From Clostridiales bacterium (GTDB lineage Bacteria > Bacillota > Clostridia > Oscillospirales > Acutalibacteraceae): 64,000 nucleotides of DNA. Positions 41,410 through 50,730 of the stretch are shown one piece after another. The stretch is from NCBI GenBank assembly GCA_012839345.1, contig DUNN01000013.1, positions 122,119 to 186,118 on the forward strand, read 5' to 3'. The number at the start of each line of letters is the position of its first letter. Positions within the stretch are counted from its first letter, which is position 1. A model generated the notes under the pieces. That model worked only from the letters and a program-made list of their open reading frames with translations, did not search any database and was not told the origin of the DNA. Position numbers and translations under genes: made by a program.

Positions 41410-42570
41410 ATGAAAAAGGTCACGGCACTTATAATGGCAGCCACTATGACAATGACAATGGTTACTGCAGGATGCAGCAACGGCGGTTCCGCCTCTTCCG
41501 CGGCAGAACCGGCAGCCGCAAGCGCGAACAGCGCAGCTTCATCCGAAGCTGCGGGCGGCGGCAAAACCTACCACTTCGAGATTGTTTCGAAGGGGTTCCA
41601 GTCTACCTACTGGCAGGCAGTTTATAAGGGCGCTGAGGCAGAACTGGAAAAGCTGAATTCAGACGCAAAGTATCAGAAGTATTCCATGAACTTTGTGGGA
41701 CCGGATTCCGAATCCGACATTGCAGTTCAGGTGCAGGAATTCACTTCCGCGCTGAATGCGAAACCGGACGCAATTGGTCTGGCCGCACTGGACGTTAACG
41801 CACTGCTCGATTCCATTAAGGCCGCCCAGAGCTCCAAGATCCCGATCATCGGTTTTGACTCCGGTGTTCCGAAGGCTCCGGAAGGTTCGGTTCTTGCCAA
41901 CGCTTCCACCGATAACTATGCAGCCGGTAAAGCAGCGGCGGACGGCCTGTACGAGAAAATTAAGGGCTCCATCGGCCAAAAACAGGTTCGTATCGGCGAA
42001 GTAAACCAAGATGCGACCTCCGAATCCATCACCAACCGCGGCCTCGGCTTTATCGATCGAATGATCGAACTGCTGAAAGCCGACAACCACACCGTGTTTG
42101 TAACCGGTAACGACAAATATGTGGGTTCCTGCAAGGGCAGCACCGGCAAAGAGGCAGATGCCGATGTGATTATTGAAGTCCGCGTACCTTCCCAGACCAC
42201 AACCGAACTGTGCGCAACTGAGGCCGGTGTTATCCTGAACAAGAAAGACACCATCGCGATCTTCGGTTCCAACCAGGTTGCCGCCGAAGGTATTATCACC
42301 GCAAATGAAACTCTGAATGTCTGCGGTTCGGAAGACGGAAAAATCATTGCCATTGGCTTTGACTCCGGCAAGGTCATCAAAGCTGCTGTAACGGATGGCA
42401 CCATGTACGGCGCTGTTACCCAGGCTCCTGTACAAATCGGTAAGGTCCTGATCGATCTGCTTGCGGATTCTGCGGAAGGAAAGGCTGTAAAAGATACCGA
42501 TACCGGATGCCAGTTCTATACGAAAGACAACATCTCCAGTCAGGAAATTGCTCAGAACCTTTACGATTAA
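41410..42570 (+). CDS. Sugar ABC transporter substrate-binding lipoprotein
   Basis: 386 residues. Signal peptide with lipobox VTAGC (Cys22), Ser/Ala-rich linker to ~50, then a type I periplasmic-binding fold: FEIVSKGFQSTYWQAVYKGA, PDAIGLAALDVNALLDSIKA, IPIIGFDSGVPKAPEG, ANASTDNYAAGKAAADGL, IAIFGSNQVAAEGII. Feeds the permeases encoded upstream. The sugar is unknown; neighbours suggest an aldose such as L-fucose. Strong AGGAGGATATC ribosome site. Only its gene is separated by a 58-base gap from the operon, possibly for higher expression. Confidence 0.92.
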   Translation: MKKVTALIMAATMTMTMVTAGCSNGGSASSAAEPAAASANSAASSEAAGGGKTYHFEIVSKGFQSTYWQAVYKGAEAELEKLNSDAKYQKYSMNFVGPDSESDIAVQVQEFTSALNAKPDAIGLAALDVNALLDSIKAAQSSKIPIIGFDSGVPKAPEGSVLANASTDNYAAGKAAADGLYEKIKGSIGQKQVRIGEVNQDATSESITNRGLGFIDRMIELLKADNHTVFVTGNDKYVGSCKGSTGKEADADVIIEVRVPSQTTTELCATEAGVILNKKDTIAIFGSNQVAAEGIITANETLNVCGSEDGKIIAIGFDSGKVIKAAVTDGTMYGAVTQAPVQIGKVLIDLLADSAEGKAVKDTDTGCQFYTKDNISSQEIAQNLYD

Positions 42571-42598
42571 TTTCGTAAAGCACTGCGGCTGAACAACC

Positions 42599-42636
42599 AG
42601 CACCTGTGTGTCCGGTTTGGGCGCACAGGTGCTTTG
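42599..42636 (+). terminator. Hairpin after the binding-protein gene
   Basis: AGCACCTGTG (42599-42608) pairs perfectly with CACAGGTGCT; only TTTGCC follows, so it is more likely a partial terminator or mRNA stabiliser than a full stop. Confidence 0.5.
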
Positions 42637-42823
42637 CCGCAGGTTTTCCCGAACCGCTGCGTGCAATTCGTTTCGGGATTCGATAAGATAAACCCGCAAA
42701 CTGCACACAAAAAACACGGAATCATAAAATCTTTTTTGCAACAACCAGTCCGGCACTAAAATGATCATATCATACTGGGAAGGACATTCCCGATAATCAA
42801 ACTTTTTTTAAGGAGACCCCACT

Positions 42824-43258
42824 ATGCTGAAAAATATCAATCCAATCCTGTCGCCGGAATTGCTGAAAGTACTTTGTGAAATGGGACATGGCGATGAAAT
42901 TGTCATCGCCGATGGAAATTTCCCTGCGGAAAGCGTGGGGAAAAACGCGATTGTCATTCGTGCGGATGGTCACGGTGTTCCGGAAATTCTGGATGCCGTT
43001 TTATCTTTGATTCCTCTGGATCAGTATACACCAAAGCCGGCGGCGCTGATGGAGGTGACTCCCGGTGACCCGGTAAAGCCGGTCATCTGGGACATTTACA
43101 AACAAATGTTGAAGCAGCACGGTGAAAACCCGGAAGCCATTGAAATGACGGAACGCTTTGCGTTTTACGAACGTGCGAAAAAAGCGTATGCCATTGTTGC
43201 AACGGGCGAAACGGCTATTTATGCAAACATCCTGCTGAAAAAAGGTGTGGTGAAATGA
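42824..43258 (+). CDS. fucU: RbsD/FucU-family sugar mutarotase (second copy)
   Basis: 144 residues. EMGHGDEIVIADGNFP with His22 and Asp30, and the C-terminal AYAIVATGETAIYANI block, match FucU. Strongly similar in every conserved block to the copy at 32107, so one probably arose by duplication or both operons serve anomer supply. Overlaps the following kinase by four bases (ATGA), which ties it to L-fucose-type metabolism. AAGGAGACC precedes the start. Confidence 0.92.
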   Translation: MLKNINPILSPELLKVLCEMGHGDEIVIADGNFPAESVGKNAIVIRADGHGVPEILDAVLSLIPLDQYTPKPAALMEVTPGDPVKPVIWDIYKQMLKQHGENPEAIEMTERFAFYERAKKAYAIVATGETAIYANILLKKGVVK

Positions 43259-44718
43259 ACGGGGCCACCAGAGTATTAGCCTTTGACTTCGGCGCATCCT
43301 CGGGCCGTGCAATCCTTGCAACCTATGACGGGGAAGACTTTTCCTATGAAGAAATTCACCGTTTTGAGAATGTCCCTCATGAAGTCAACGGGCATCTGTG
43401 CTGGAACTTCGACGTGCTGCGGTCGGAAGTGCAAAAGGGTATCGATAAGGCCGGCGCGTTCGACAGCATCGGTTTCGACACATGGGGTGTGGACTTTGGG
43501 CTTTTGGATGAGAACGGTGCGCTTTTGGCGGACCCGGTGCATTACCGCGACCGCCGTACGGACGGCATGATTGAAAAAGCGTTAAAGACCATGCGTGCCT
43601 CGGAACTGTACGGTAAGACAGGAACGCAGCTGATCTTTTTCAACACTCTGTTTCAGCTGATGGCGCTGAAGGAACAACAGCCCGAGCTGCTGGAAAAGGC
43701 AAAAACCCTGTTGTTTATGCCGGATCTGTTTGCCTACACCCTGAGCGGGGTGCCTGCCTGCGAACGCAGCATCGCTTCCACCAGCCAGCTGCTGGACACC
43801 GAAACCGGCGATTGGTGCCACGATATTCTGGAAGCGTTTGGCCTGCCGGAAAGGATCCTGCTTCCGCCGGTCAAAAGCGGGAGCATTACCGGCGTGATGC
43901 ATAACGGGGCAAAGGTAATCGCCGTGGCAGGGCATGATACGCAGTGCGCTTCTGCTGCAGTGCCCACCCACGACCCGAACGTTGCGTTTCTTTCCTGCGG
44001 CACATGGAGCCTGCTCGGTACCGAACTGGACCGCCCTATTCTAAGCCAGGCCAGCATGAAGCTGGGGCTGTCGAACGAGCTGGGTGCAAACGGGCGGGTC
44101 AATTATCTGAAAAACATTATCGGCCTGTGGCTGATTCAGGAAAGCCGCCGTGCCCTGCGCCAGAAAGGCGAAGAATATTCTTACGCCGATCTGGAACGTT
44201 TGGCACTGCAGGCGGAACCGTTCCGCTGCTTTATCGACCCGGATGCGCCGGAGTTTGCGCCCCCGGGGGACATTCCGGAGCGCGTGCGGGAGTTTTGCCG
44301 CAGAACCGGGCAGACCCCGCCGCAAACGGTCGGCGAGGTGATGCGGTGTATTTATGAAAGTTTGGCACTGAAATACCGCTATGCGGTGGAACAGCTGCGG
44401 GATGCGACCGGAAAGCGTTTTTCCGCCCTTCATATTCTGGGCGGTGGCACCAAGGACCGCCTGCTTTGCCAGATGAGCGCAAACAGCACCGGCCTGCCGG
44501 TAGTTGCAGGGCCGGTGGAGGCCACCGCGCTGGGCAATATCATTATCCAGCTGGTTGCGCTTGGCAAGTTGGGCAATATTGACGCAGGACGCGACCTGAT
44601 TGCCGCAACAGAGACTTTAAAGCATTATACCCCTGCGGAAACGCAGCAGTGGAACCTTGCGTATGAGACTTTTCAAACGATATTGAATAAAGGAGTGATA
44701 AACAATGCTGTATCCTAA
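43255..44718 (+). CDS. FGGY-family kinase, rhamnulokinase/fuculokinase type
   Basis: 487 residues. Phosphate loop [16 protein letters not shown], substrate region [14 protein letters not shown] and [10 protein letters not shown], hinge [16 protein letters not shown] loop [19 protein letters not shown]. The DFGASSGR and [12 protein letters not shown] motifs place it with rhamnulokinase (RhaB) rather than xylulokinase. Next to L-fucose isomerase the likely substrate is L-fuculose, or D-ribulose if D-arabinose is used. Its stop lies 14 bases inside the isomerase gene. Confidence 0.88.
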   Translation: MNGATRVLAFDFGASSGRAILATYDGEDFSYEEIHRFENVPHEVNGHLCWNFDVLRSEVQKGIDKAGAFDSIGFDTWGVDFGLLDENGALLADPVHYRDRRTDGMIEKALKTMRASELYGKTGTQLIFFNTLFQLMALKEQQPELLEKAKTLLFMPDLFAYTLSGVPACERSIASTSQLLDTETGDWCHDILEAFGLPERILLPPVKSGSITGVMHNGAKVIAVAGHDTQCASAAVPTHDPNVAFLSCGTWSLLGTELDRPILSQASMKLGLSNELGANGRVNYLKNIIGLWLIQESRRALRQKGEEYSYADLERLALQAEPFRCFIDPDAPEFAPPGDIPERVREFCRRTGQTPPQTVGEVMRCIYESLALKYRYAVEQLRDATGKRFSALHILGGGTKDRLLCQMSANSTGLPVVAGPVEATALGNIIIQLVALGKLGNIDAGRDLIAATETLKHYTPAETQQWNLAYETFQTILNKGVINNAVS

Positions 44719-46489
44719 AATCGGAATCCGCCCGATCATCGATGGGCGCTGGGGCGGCGTTCGTGAAAGTCTGGAAAAACAAACAATGGGAATGGCTCAA
44801 GGAGCCGCAAAACTGATTGAGGAGAATCTGAAATACCCGGATGGTACGCCGGTTCAGTGTGTGGTAGGCTGCACAACCATCGGCGGCGGCGCAGAAGCGG
44901 CAGCGGTCGCGGATCAGTTTGCTACGGAAAATGTAGTCGCCACGCTTTCCGTAACACCCTGCTGGTGCTACGGTACAGAAACGTTCGACATGGACCCCAA
45001 AACCATTAAAGCAGTGTGGGGCTTTAACGGAACCGAACGCCCCGGCGCAGTGTATCTTGCGGCGGTTATGGCGGCACACGCACAGCGCGGACTGCCGGCG
45101 TTTTCCATTTACGGCCATGATGTTCAGGACGCGACGGACTCCACCATTCCGGAGGACGTTGCGGAAAAGATCCTTCGCTTCGCCCGCTGCGCAGTTGCCG
45201 TCGGCTGGATGAAGAACAAGGCTTATGTAAACTTCGGCGGAGTTGCTATGGGGATTGCAGGCAGCTACTGCGACGCTTCCGTTATGCAGAAGTATTTTGG
45301 AATTCGTGCGGAATGGGTGGATTTGACGGAGATTCTCCGCCGCATTACCCTGAATATTTACGATCCGCAGGAATTTGAAAAAGCGTTGAAGTGGGTTCAG
45401 GAAAATTGCCGGGAAGGCTTTGACAAGAACGCCGCGAAGAACCTGCCCGAGGTGATCACAAAGTCCAAGGTGGTTCCTCCGGACAAGGATTGGGAATTCA
45501 TTACCAAGATGACGATTGTCATGCGCGACATTCTTTACGGCAACAAAAAGCTGGAGGAAATGGGCTGGCACGAAGAAGCGCTCGGAAAGAACGCCGTGCT
45601 GGGCGGCTTCCAGGGGCAGCGTAACTGGACGGACTGGCTGCCGAACGCAGACTTTACAGAATCCCTGATGGCTAGTACGTTCGACTGGAACGGCCCGAAG
45701 CAGCCGACCGCGTTTGCCACGGAAAACGATACCTGCAACGGCATTTCCATGCTGCTGGGCACGTTGGTTACCCATACCGCCCCCTGCTTCCACGATGTGC
45801 GCACCTACTGGAGCCCGGAGGCTTGCCAGCGCGTAACCGGATGGAAGCCTACCGGGAAGGCCGCAAACGGATTTATTCACCTGATCAACTCCGGCGCGAC
45901 GGCGCTGGACGGCAGCGGTGCCTGCAGAAACGAGCAGGGTGAACCGGTCATGAAACCGTTCTGGGAGATGAAAGAATCCGATATCAAGGCCTGCCTGGAA
46001 GCGACCGATTGGTGCCGCGCAGATTACGAGTACTTCCGTGGCGGCGGATTCAGCAGCCACTTCCGCTGCAAGGCAGAAATGCCGGTTACCATGCTGCGCT
46101 TTAATATTGTGGATGGCATCGGCCCGGTGCTTCAAATCGCCGAAGGCTGGACGGTCAACCTGCCCGACGAAGTCCACAATACGATTGACAAGCGCACCGA
46201 TCCCACCTGGCCGACCACATGGTTCAGCCCCCGCCTGACCGGAACCGGCGCATTTACCGATGTTTACAGCGTTATGGCGAACTGGGGCGCCAACCACGGC
46301 GTAACGGTTTACGGCCACGCTGGTGCGGACCTGATTACGCTGGCTTCCATGCTGCGTATTCCGGTCACCATGCACAACGTTCCGGCGGAGAAGGTGTACC
46401 GCCCGCATGCATGGGCCTCGTTCGGCACGCAGGACCAACAAGCGGCAGATTATGCTGCCTGCAGACAGTACGGCCCCCTCTACAAGTAA
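44705..46489 (+). CDS. fucI: L-fucose isomerase
   Basis: 594 residues, as expected for FucI (about 590). Converts L-fucose to L-fuculose (and D-arabinose to D-ribulose) with a Mn2+ ion. The N-terminus [20 protein letters not shown], the metal-ligand stretch [17 protein letters not shown] (Glu/Asp pair) and the C-terminal [19 protein letters not shown] are hallmark blocks. Overlaps the kinase gene and ends with a strong terminator, so it is the last gene of the transporter/fucose operon. The downstream aldolase of the classical pathway is not found here. Confidence 0.96.
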   Translation: MLYPKIGIRPIIDGRWGGVRESLEKQTMGMAQGAAKLIEENLKYPDGTPVQCVVGCTTIGGGAEAAAVADQFATENVVATLSVTPCWCYGTETFDMDPKTIKAVWGFNGTERPGAVYLAAVMAAHAQRGLPAFSIYGHDVQDATDSTIPEDVAEKILRFARCAVAVGWMKNKAYVNFGGVAMGIAGSYCDASVMQKYFGIRAEWVDLTEILRRITLNIYDPQEFEKALKWVQENCREGFDKNAAKNLPEVITKSKVVPPDKDWEFITKMTIVMRDILYGNKKLEEMGWHEEALGKNAVLGGFQGQRNWTDWLPNADFTESLMASTFDWNGPKQPTAFATENDTCNGISMLLGTLVTHTAPCFHDVRTYWSPEACQRVTGWKPTGKAANGFIHLINSGATALDGSGACRNEQGEPVMKPFWEMKESDIKACLEATDWCRADYEYFRGGGFSSHFRCKAEMPVTMLRFNIVDGIGPVLQIAEGWTVNLPDEVHNTIDKRTDPTWPTTWFSPRLTGTGAFTDVYSVMANWGANHGVTVYGHAGADLITLASMLRIPVTMHNVPAEKVYRPHAWASFGTQDQQAADYAACRQYGPLYK

Positions 46490-46515
46490 GTTTTTGCTAC
46501 ATAAAGAAAGTTATA

Positions 46516-46553
46516 TAAAAAGCGGTGTCTGCATTAGTAGACACCGCTTTTTA
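46516..46553 (+). terminator. Terminator after fucI
   Basis: AAAAAGCGGTGTCTGC, loop ATTA, GTAGACACCGCTTTTTAT. Confidence 0.9.
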
Positions 46554-46736
46554 TATTGGAATTTTTTCACCGGACAGCGATGCTATTCAGTTTCGCTGAA
46601 CGAGAAATATAATCTTTTCTGGCACAATAATGTTCTTTTTGTGATATTATAAAAAGCATAAGAAATCGATGCTGCATAGTAAGGGGTACGGTATGCTCGG
46701 CTACGCCCCCGAACCACTTCAATTCGTTTTTAGAGG

Positions 46737-47756
46737 GTGATAAGAATTGGATTTTTTTCTGTTTCCATTCTACTGATTTTTCTATTCATTTTTATTACCG
46801 GATTTCATGACGAAGGAAACCTCATTGCGACGATTGTTGCATCCCGGTCCCTGAATGCTTTTTTAATTTTTTTCCTTGCGTTTTTTTCACAGTTTTTCGG
46901 AACGGTGCTTTTAGGCACAAAAGTTGCGGAAAGCACCGTTTACGGGCTGTTTCAAATGGAGCTGATTCGTCGAGATCCCGGAAATGTTTCTGGGATGATT
47001 TGCGCCGCCGTCCTTGGCGCAATTCTATGGAATCTTATCACATGGTTCGGTAGCATCCCCTCCAGTTCCTCCCACGCGGTGGTGGGTGGATTGATGGGGC
47101 CATTTGTGATGGAGTTTGGCTTTTCCATTATTAATCTGAAAGGAATGCTGGTCAGCATTCTTCTGCCGTTGTTTACCTCCCCGGTAATCGGTTTTTTCTT
47201 TGGATTCCTGATTTTTAAACTGAACGAAGCGATCTTTGGGCAGCAAAGTATCCGCGTGAAAAAGCTCTTTCAGGGTATGCAGATTAGCACCTGTGTGCTG
47301 ATTAACGCGTTTCAGGGTTCCAACGACGCGCAGAAAGGCATGGGGATTCTGGCGCTTTTGGTTATGGTGGGAAGCGGATCCTCGGATTTTCGGGTTTCTC
47401 AAACGGTTGTTTTTCTTTCCGCCGCGACTATTTCCTTTGGGCTTCTGCTAGGTGGAATGAAAATGATTCGAAGTGTCGGATCCAAAATTTTCAATGTGAA
47501 GTCGCTGCATTCCATGAGCGCCCAAGTGTCTTCTCTGCTGGTAGTTGCTGCAGCGTCCCTGCTGGGGGTCCCGGTCAGCGGAACGCAGATTGTGAATTCG
47601 TCGATTTTTGGAGTAGGTGCAGCCGACCGGCCGAACGCGGTGGGCTGGTTGTATGCCCGGGATATGCTGACCGCCTGGCTGGTTACCATCCCGGCTTCTT
47701 TTTTGATTTCCTCGGCCTTTTATTGGATTTTTCAAAGAATTGGAGGGGTGTTCTAA
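46737..47756 (+). CDS. pit: Inorganic phosphate transporter, PiT family
   Basis: 339 residues with about ten membrane helices. The two inverted PiT halves show GFHDEGNLIATIVASRSL near the N-terminus and INAFQGSNDAQKGMGILALL in the middle. A low-affinity phosphate/cation symporter. The only long in-frame start is a GTG at 46737 that touches AGAGG and so lacks proper spacing. The ribosome site AGGGTGAT points instead at a TTG at 46747 that would be in frame if the T7 run at 46752-46758 were T8 (giving LDFFSVSILLIF). Start is therefore uncertain. The stop adjoins the DUF47 gene. Confidence 0.9.
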   Translation: MIRIGFFSVSILLIFLFIFITGFHDEGNLIATIVASRSLNAFLIFFLAFFSQFFGTVLLGTKVAESTVYGLFQMELIRRDPGNVSGMICAAVLGAILWNLITWFGSIPSSSSHAVVGGLMGPFVMEFGFSIINLKGMLVSILLPLFTSPVIGFFFGFLIFKLNEAIFGQQSIRVKKLFQGMQISTCVLINAFQGSNDAQKGMGILALLVMVGSGSSDFRVSQTVVFLSAATISFGLLLGGMKMIRSVGSKIFNVKSLHSMSAQVSSLLVVAAASLLGVPVSGTQIVNSSIFGVGAADRPNAVGWLYARDMLTAWLVTIPASFLISSAFYWIFQRIGGVF

Positions 47757-48371
47757 ATGAGGTTCAGCAAACTCTTCAGGAACCGGATCGATTTTTTTCA
47801 GCTGCTTCGTGAACAGGCGGAATATATTGTACAATCCGTTGAATTTCTTACTTCATATACTGAAAGTCTAAATTCTTCCGACGCAGAACAGGTGAAATCT
47901 TTGGAAAAGCAGGCGGACCAAAAAAGGTTCGAGCTCATTCAAGATTTGGATAAAACCTTTATTACTCCGTACGACAGGGAAGATATTTATATGCTTTCCA
48001 AGTCGCTGGACGACATTCTGGATTATTATAAAACAACCGTCAAAGAGATGGAGGTCTATCAAATCGGCCAGTGTCCGGAGCTGGCGGAATTTATGGCGGT
48101 GCTGAAAACCGCGAGCGAAAATATTTACGACGCTGTGTGCAGCATGCAAAAAAAGCCGAAAGAAGCCATTCAGTATGCGGTTAAGGCGAAAAAATGCGAA
48201 AATAAAGTGGAAGCCTTGTACCGTCAAGCTGTGGCAGAACTATTAAAAGGGGATGACATCAAATATATCCTCAAAATGCGTGAGCTTTATCGGCATCTCA
48301 GTAACTGCGCCGATCGGATTGATGAGGCCTCCGATATGATCTGTCATGTTCTGATGAAAGAAATTTCCTGA
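47757..48371 (+). CDS. DUF47 family PiT accessory protein (PhoU-like)
   Basis: 204 residues, all helical. The signature QADQKRFELIQDLDKTFITPYDREDIYMLSKSLDDILD is split here as FITPYDREDIYMLSKSLDD within the classic family block, and the C-terminus has IDEASDMICHVLMKE. DUF47 proteins pair with PiT transporters and help phosphate uptake or its control. The ATG follows the pit stop directly (TAAATG), so the two are translationally coupled. Confidence 0.92.
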   Translation: MRFSKLFRNRIDFFQLLREQAEYIVQSVEFLTSYTESLNSSDAEQVKSLEKQADQKRFELIQDLDKTFITPYDREDIYMLSKSLDDILDYYKTTVKEMEVYQIGQCPELAEFMAVLKTASENIYDAVCSMQKKPKEAIQYAVKAKKCENKVEALYRQAVAELLKGDDIKYILKMRELYRHLSNCADRIDEASDMICHVLMKEIS

Positions 48372-48415
48372 ATAGTCCCTTTCCGTTTCAAAGCAGAGGG
48401 TTCACTCTATACAGC

Positions 48416-48447
48416 GGTGCGCCCATGTATTTGTACATGGGCGCACC
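48416..48447. repeat. Perfect 14-bp hairpin between convergent genes
   Basis: GGTGCGCCCATGTA (48416-48429), loop TTTG, TACATGGGCGCACC (48434-48447). No T run on either side, unlike the other terminators in the window. Confidence 0.6.
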
Positions 48448-48518
48448 AGGGTGTGGAATTTATTTACTTTATATCGGTTTCTTTTGCTTTAGCATGGAAA
48501 GCCTGCGTTTTTGGCCGT

Positions 48519-49658
48519 TTATCTGCCGGAAGGCTTTTGCCAAAAGAGCTTCTTATACTTTTGAATCATTGCGTTCATTGCGTCCATTTTCTGCTCCATA
48601 TCGGCGACCAGTTTCAACTGGGTGCGGCAGCGGTCCAGGTTCTGGCCGGCCCGGCTGATTTTAAAGTAAGTATCGCCCTGCAGATAGTCGGTCAGAAAGC
48701 GGATTCCGCATTCATAGGTCATCATTTTGGCGCCGAGCGGAAGGGTTTCGATTTCCAGCTCCGTCAGGTTCCCGCCGCACGTTTCCAAAAAGCCTTTTAC
48801 ATATTGTTCATACAGCGTTAAATCCAGATTGACTTTAGAAAGATCCGGCTCGTCCTCGCTGCCGGTGCTGGCGCCAAAGCGGATGGAATCGCCAAAGTCG
48901 TTTGCGGCAAGACCGGGCATAACAGTGTCAAGGTCAATCACGCAAAGTGCTTTTCGTGTGGTTTTGTCCAGCAGAACATTGTTTAGCTTGGTGTCGTTAT
49001 GGGTTACCCGAAGGGGCAGCTGTCCGCTTTTCTGCAGATGAACCAGCGAACCGGCGTCTTCTTCCCGTTTAAAGGCGAAATCAATTTCACGCACCGCCGA
49101 TTTTACGCGGCCGCAGGGGTCCGCCTCCACGGCTTGTTTCAGCGCTTGAAAGCGGCGGACCGTGTCATGAAAATGGGGAATGGTTTCGTGCAGCGTCTGC
49201 GCCGGATAGGTGCTTAATAATTGCTGAAAGCGGCCAAATCCCCTTGCACTCTGGTAAAAATCATCCGGGGAGGAAATGGATTCCAGGCAAATGGAATCTT
49301 CGATAAAATCACACATACGCCAGTAATTATGGCGGTCGTCCACATAATAGTTCTTTCCGGAATCCGAAATTTTAAAATGGAGCGTTTCCCGGTCCGGGTT
49401 TCCGCCGCATTTTAAAATCTGTTCCCGCAAGTGAGCGGTTACGCCGCCGATATTTTCCATCAGCTGTTCAGGGCTGCGGAAAACGTCGGCGTTCATTCGC
49501 TGCAAAATCACACGCTTTGCGGGTTCACAGGAATAGGTCAGCCGGTAGGTGTCGTTAATGTGCCCATTGCCGTAAGGCTCCACTTTGATCAGCTTTCCGG
49601 GGGCCGGAAAATGGGTGCTCACCTCGTGAATTTTGGAATAGGCCTCTTCCTGTGTCAT
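48519..49658 (-). CDS. nahK: N-acetylhexosamine 1-kinase-like phosphotransferase (NahK/LnpB type)
   Basis: 379 residues, aminoglycoside-phosphotransferase fold. Catalytic loop LRVTHNDTKLNNVLLD (Asp222) and metal site CVIDLDTVMPG (Asp242/Asp244), with VEPYGNGHINDTYR and FGDSIRFGAST. These blocks match the bifidobacterial NahK closely. NahK phosphorylates N-acetylgalactosamine or N-acetylglucosamine at C1 with ATP. Start 49658 follows GGAGGAATCC and overlaps the nucleotidyltransferase stop (ATGA), so the kinase product is likely converted to a UDP-sugar. The usual partner phosphorylase (GH112) is not in the window. Confidence 0.86.
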   Translation of the reverse strand: MTQEEAYSKIHEVSTHFPAPGKLIKVEPYGNGHINDTYRLTYSCEPAKRVILQRMNADVFRSPEQLMENIGGVTAHLREQILKCGGNPDRETLHFKISDSGKNYYVDDRHNYWRMCDFIEDSICLESISSPDDFYQSARGFGRFQQLLSTYPAQTLHETIPHFHDTVRRFQALKQAVEADPCGRVKSAVREIDFAFKREEDAGSLVHLQKSGQLPLRVTHNDTKLNNVLLDKTTRKALCVIDLDTVMPGLAANDFGDSIRFGASTGSEDEPDLSKVNLDLTLYEQYVKGFLETCGGNLTELEIETLPLGAKMMTYECGIRFLTDYLQGDTYFKISRAGQNLDRCRTQLKLVADMEQKMDAMNAMIQKYKKLFWQKPSGR

Positions 49659-50581
49659 TTGGATTCCTCCCACAGCTTCGGTGGGTAAATCTTCCGCTCC
49701 TTCAGCCCGCGAATGGCTGCCACAACCGTTTCATGGTCGGGGCGGTAGGTTACCCCGTACCACTGGTCGGGGGAACACAGAACCTTCACATCGGCCTTTC
49801 CTTCCGACACCAGCTCGTTCACAACGCTCGGCAGAAAATACTCGGCTTTTTCCGGGTTTTCGCGGAGGGCGTATTCCAGGAATGGCGGAAATCGCAGCTT
49901 CAGTTCTGTTAAAATGCTGGGCGTAAATCCCCACAGATTCATGGAAACAATGCTGTTTTCGGAAATCGGAATCCAGGTTTCTCCGTCCTCGGTGTAGGCG
50001 GCACCACCGCTGCGCTTTTCAATCCGGGTTCGCTCCGTGACGGACGTGAGAAGGTTTTGATCGTTTATGCTGCAGACTCCCCGCGCCACATGACCGTTTT
50101 CTGTCAGGGTGTTTCCCAAGATATATCCAACCATGGAATAACTGTATTTGGCACCATCGCACTGCGTAAGCAGGGAATCGTAAATCATTTGGAACGCATG
50201 GCTGCCGTAGTAATCGTCCGCATTGATGACGGCGAAGGGGCTGTCAATTACATCGGCGCAGCATAAGATGGCATGGCCGGTGCCCCACGGCTTTTTTCTG
50301 CCAGCGGGAAGGGAAAAGCCCTCCGGCAGCGCATCAATATCCTGATACACCAGTTGAATTTCTGCACGCTGCGCTATTCGTTTTCCAATGACCTCCATAA
50401 AGTCTTTTTCCATGGCGCGGGTTATAATGAAGACGATTTTTTCAAATCCTGCTTTCAGCGCATCGTAAATCGAAAAATCAATCAGCAGGTTGCCGTATTC
50501 GTCGACCGGGTCAATCTGTTTCGGCCCGCCGTACCGGCTTCCCATTCCGGCGGCCATAATTACTAATACAGGTTTTTTCAT
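49655..50581 (-). CDS. Sugar-1-phosphate nucleotidyltransferase
   Basis: 308 residues. N-terminal nucleotide loop VIMAAGMGSRYGGPKQIDPV, AVINADDYYG with the metal-binding Asp, and PWGTGHAIL are typical of NTP:sugar-1-phosphate transferases (Rossmann fold). The C-terminal part is different from GlmU and GalU. Which nucleotide and sugar are used cannot be told, but it is overlapped by the NahK-like kinase gene. Upstream site GGAGGAGATTC; transcription is divergent from the AraC gene at 50731. Confidence 0.88.
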   Translation of the reverse strand: MKKPVLVIMAAGMGSRYGGPKQIDPVDEYGNLLIDFSIYDALKAGFEKIVFIITRAMEKDFMEVIGKRIAQRAEIQLVYQDIDALPEGFSLPAGRKKPWGTGHAILCCADVIDSPFAVINADDYYGSHAFQMIYDSLLTQCDGAKYSYSMVGYILGNTLTENGHVARGVCSINDQNLLTSVTERTRIEKRSGGAAYTEDGETWIPISENSIVSMNLWGFTPSILTELKLRFPPFLEYALRENPEKAEYFLPSVVNELVSEGKADVKVLCSPDQWYGVTYRPDHETVVAAIRGLKERKIYPPKLWEESK

Positions 50582-50730
50582 AGAATCTCCTCCTCCAAGG
50601 TTTCTCTATGCGAGAAAACTGCCATTTATACAAGATCATTATGGCCGAAAGGATTCAAAACCGCCAGAAAATATCGTACAATTATTAGTAAAATCGTCTT
50701 AAAATCACTTTTTATCCTAATGGAGTGCGT

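Noticed and set aside
44543..46441. 632-codon minus-strand frame opposite fucI
   Set aside because: Entirely antisense to L-fucose isomerase and the end of the kinase gene; Arg/His/Cys-rich, no start signal.
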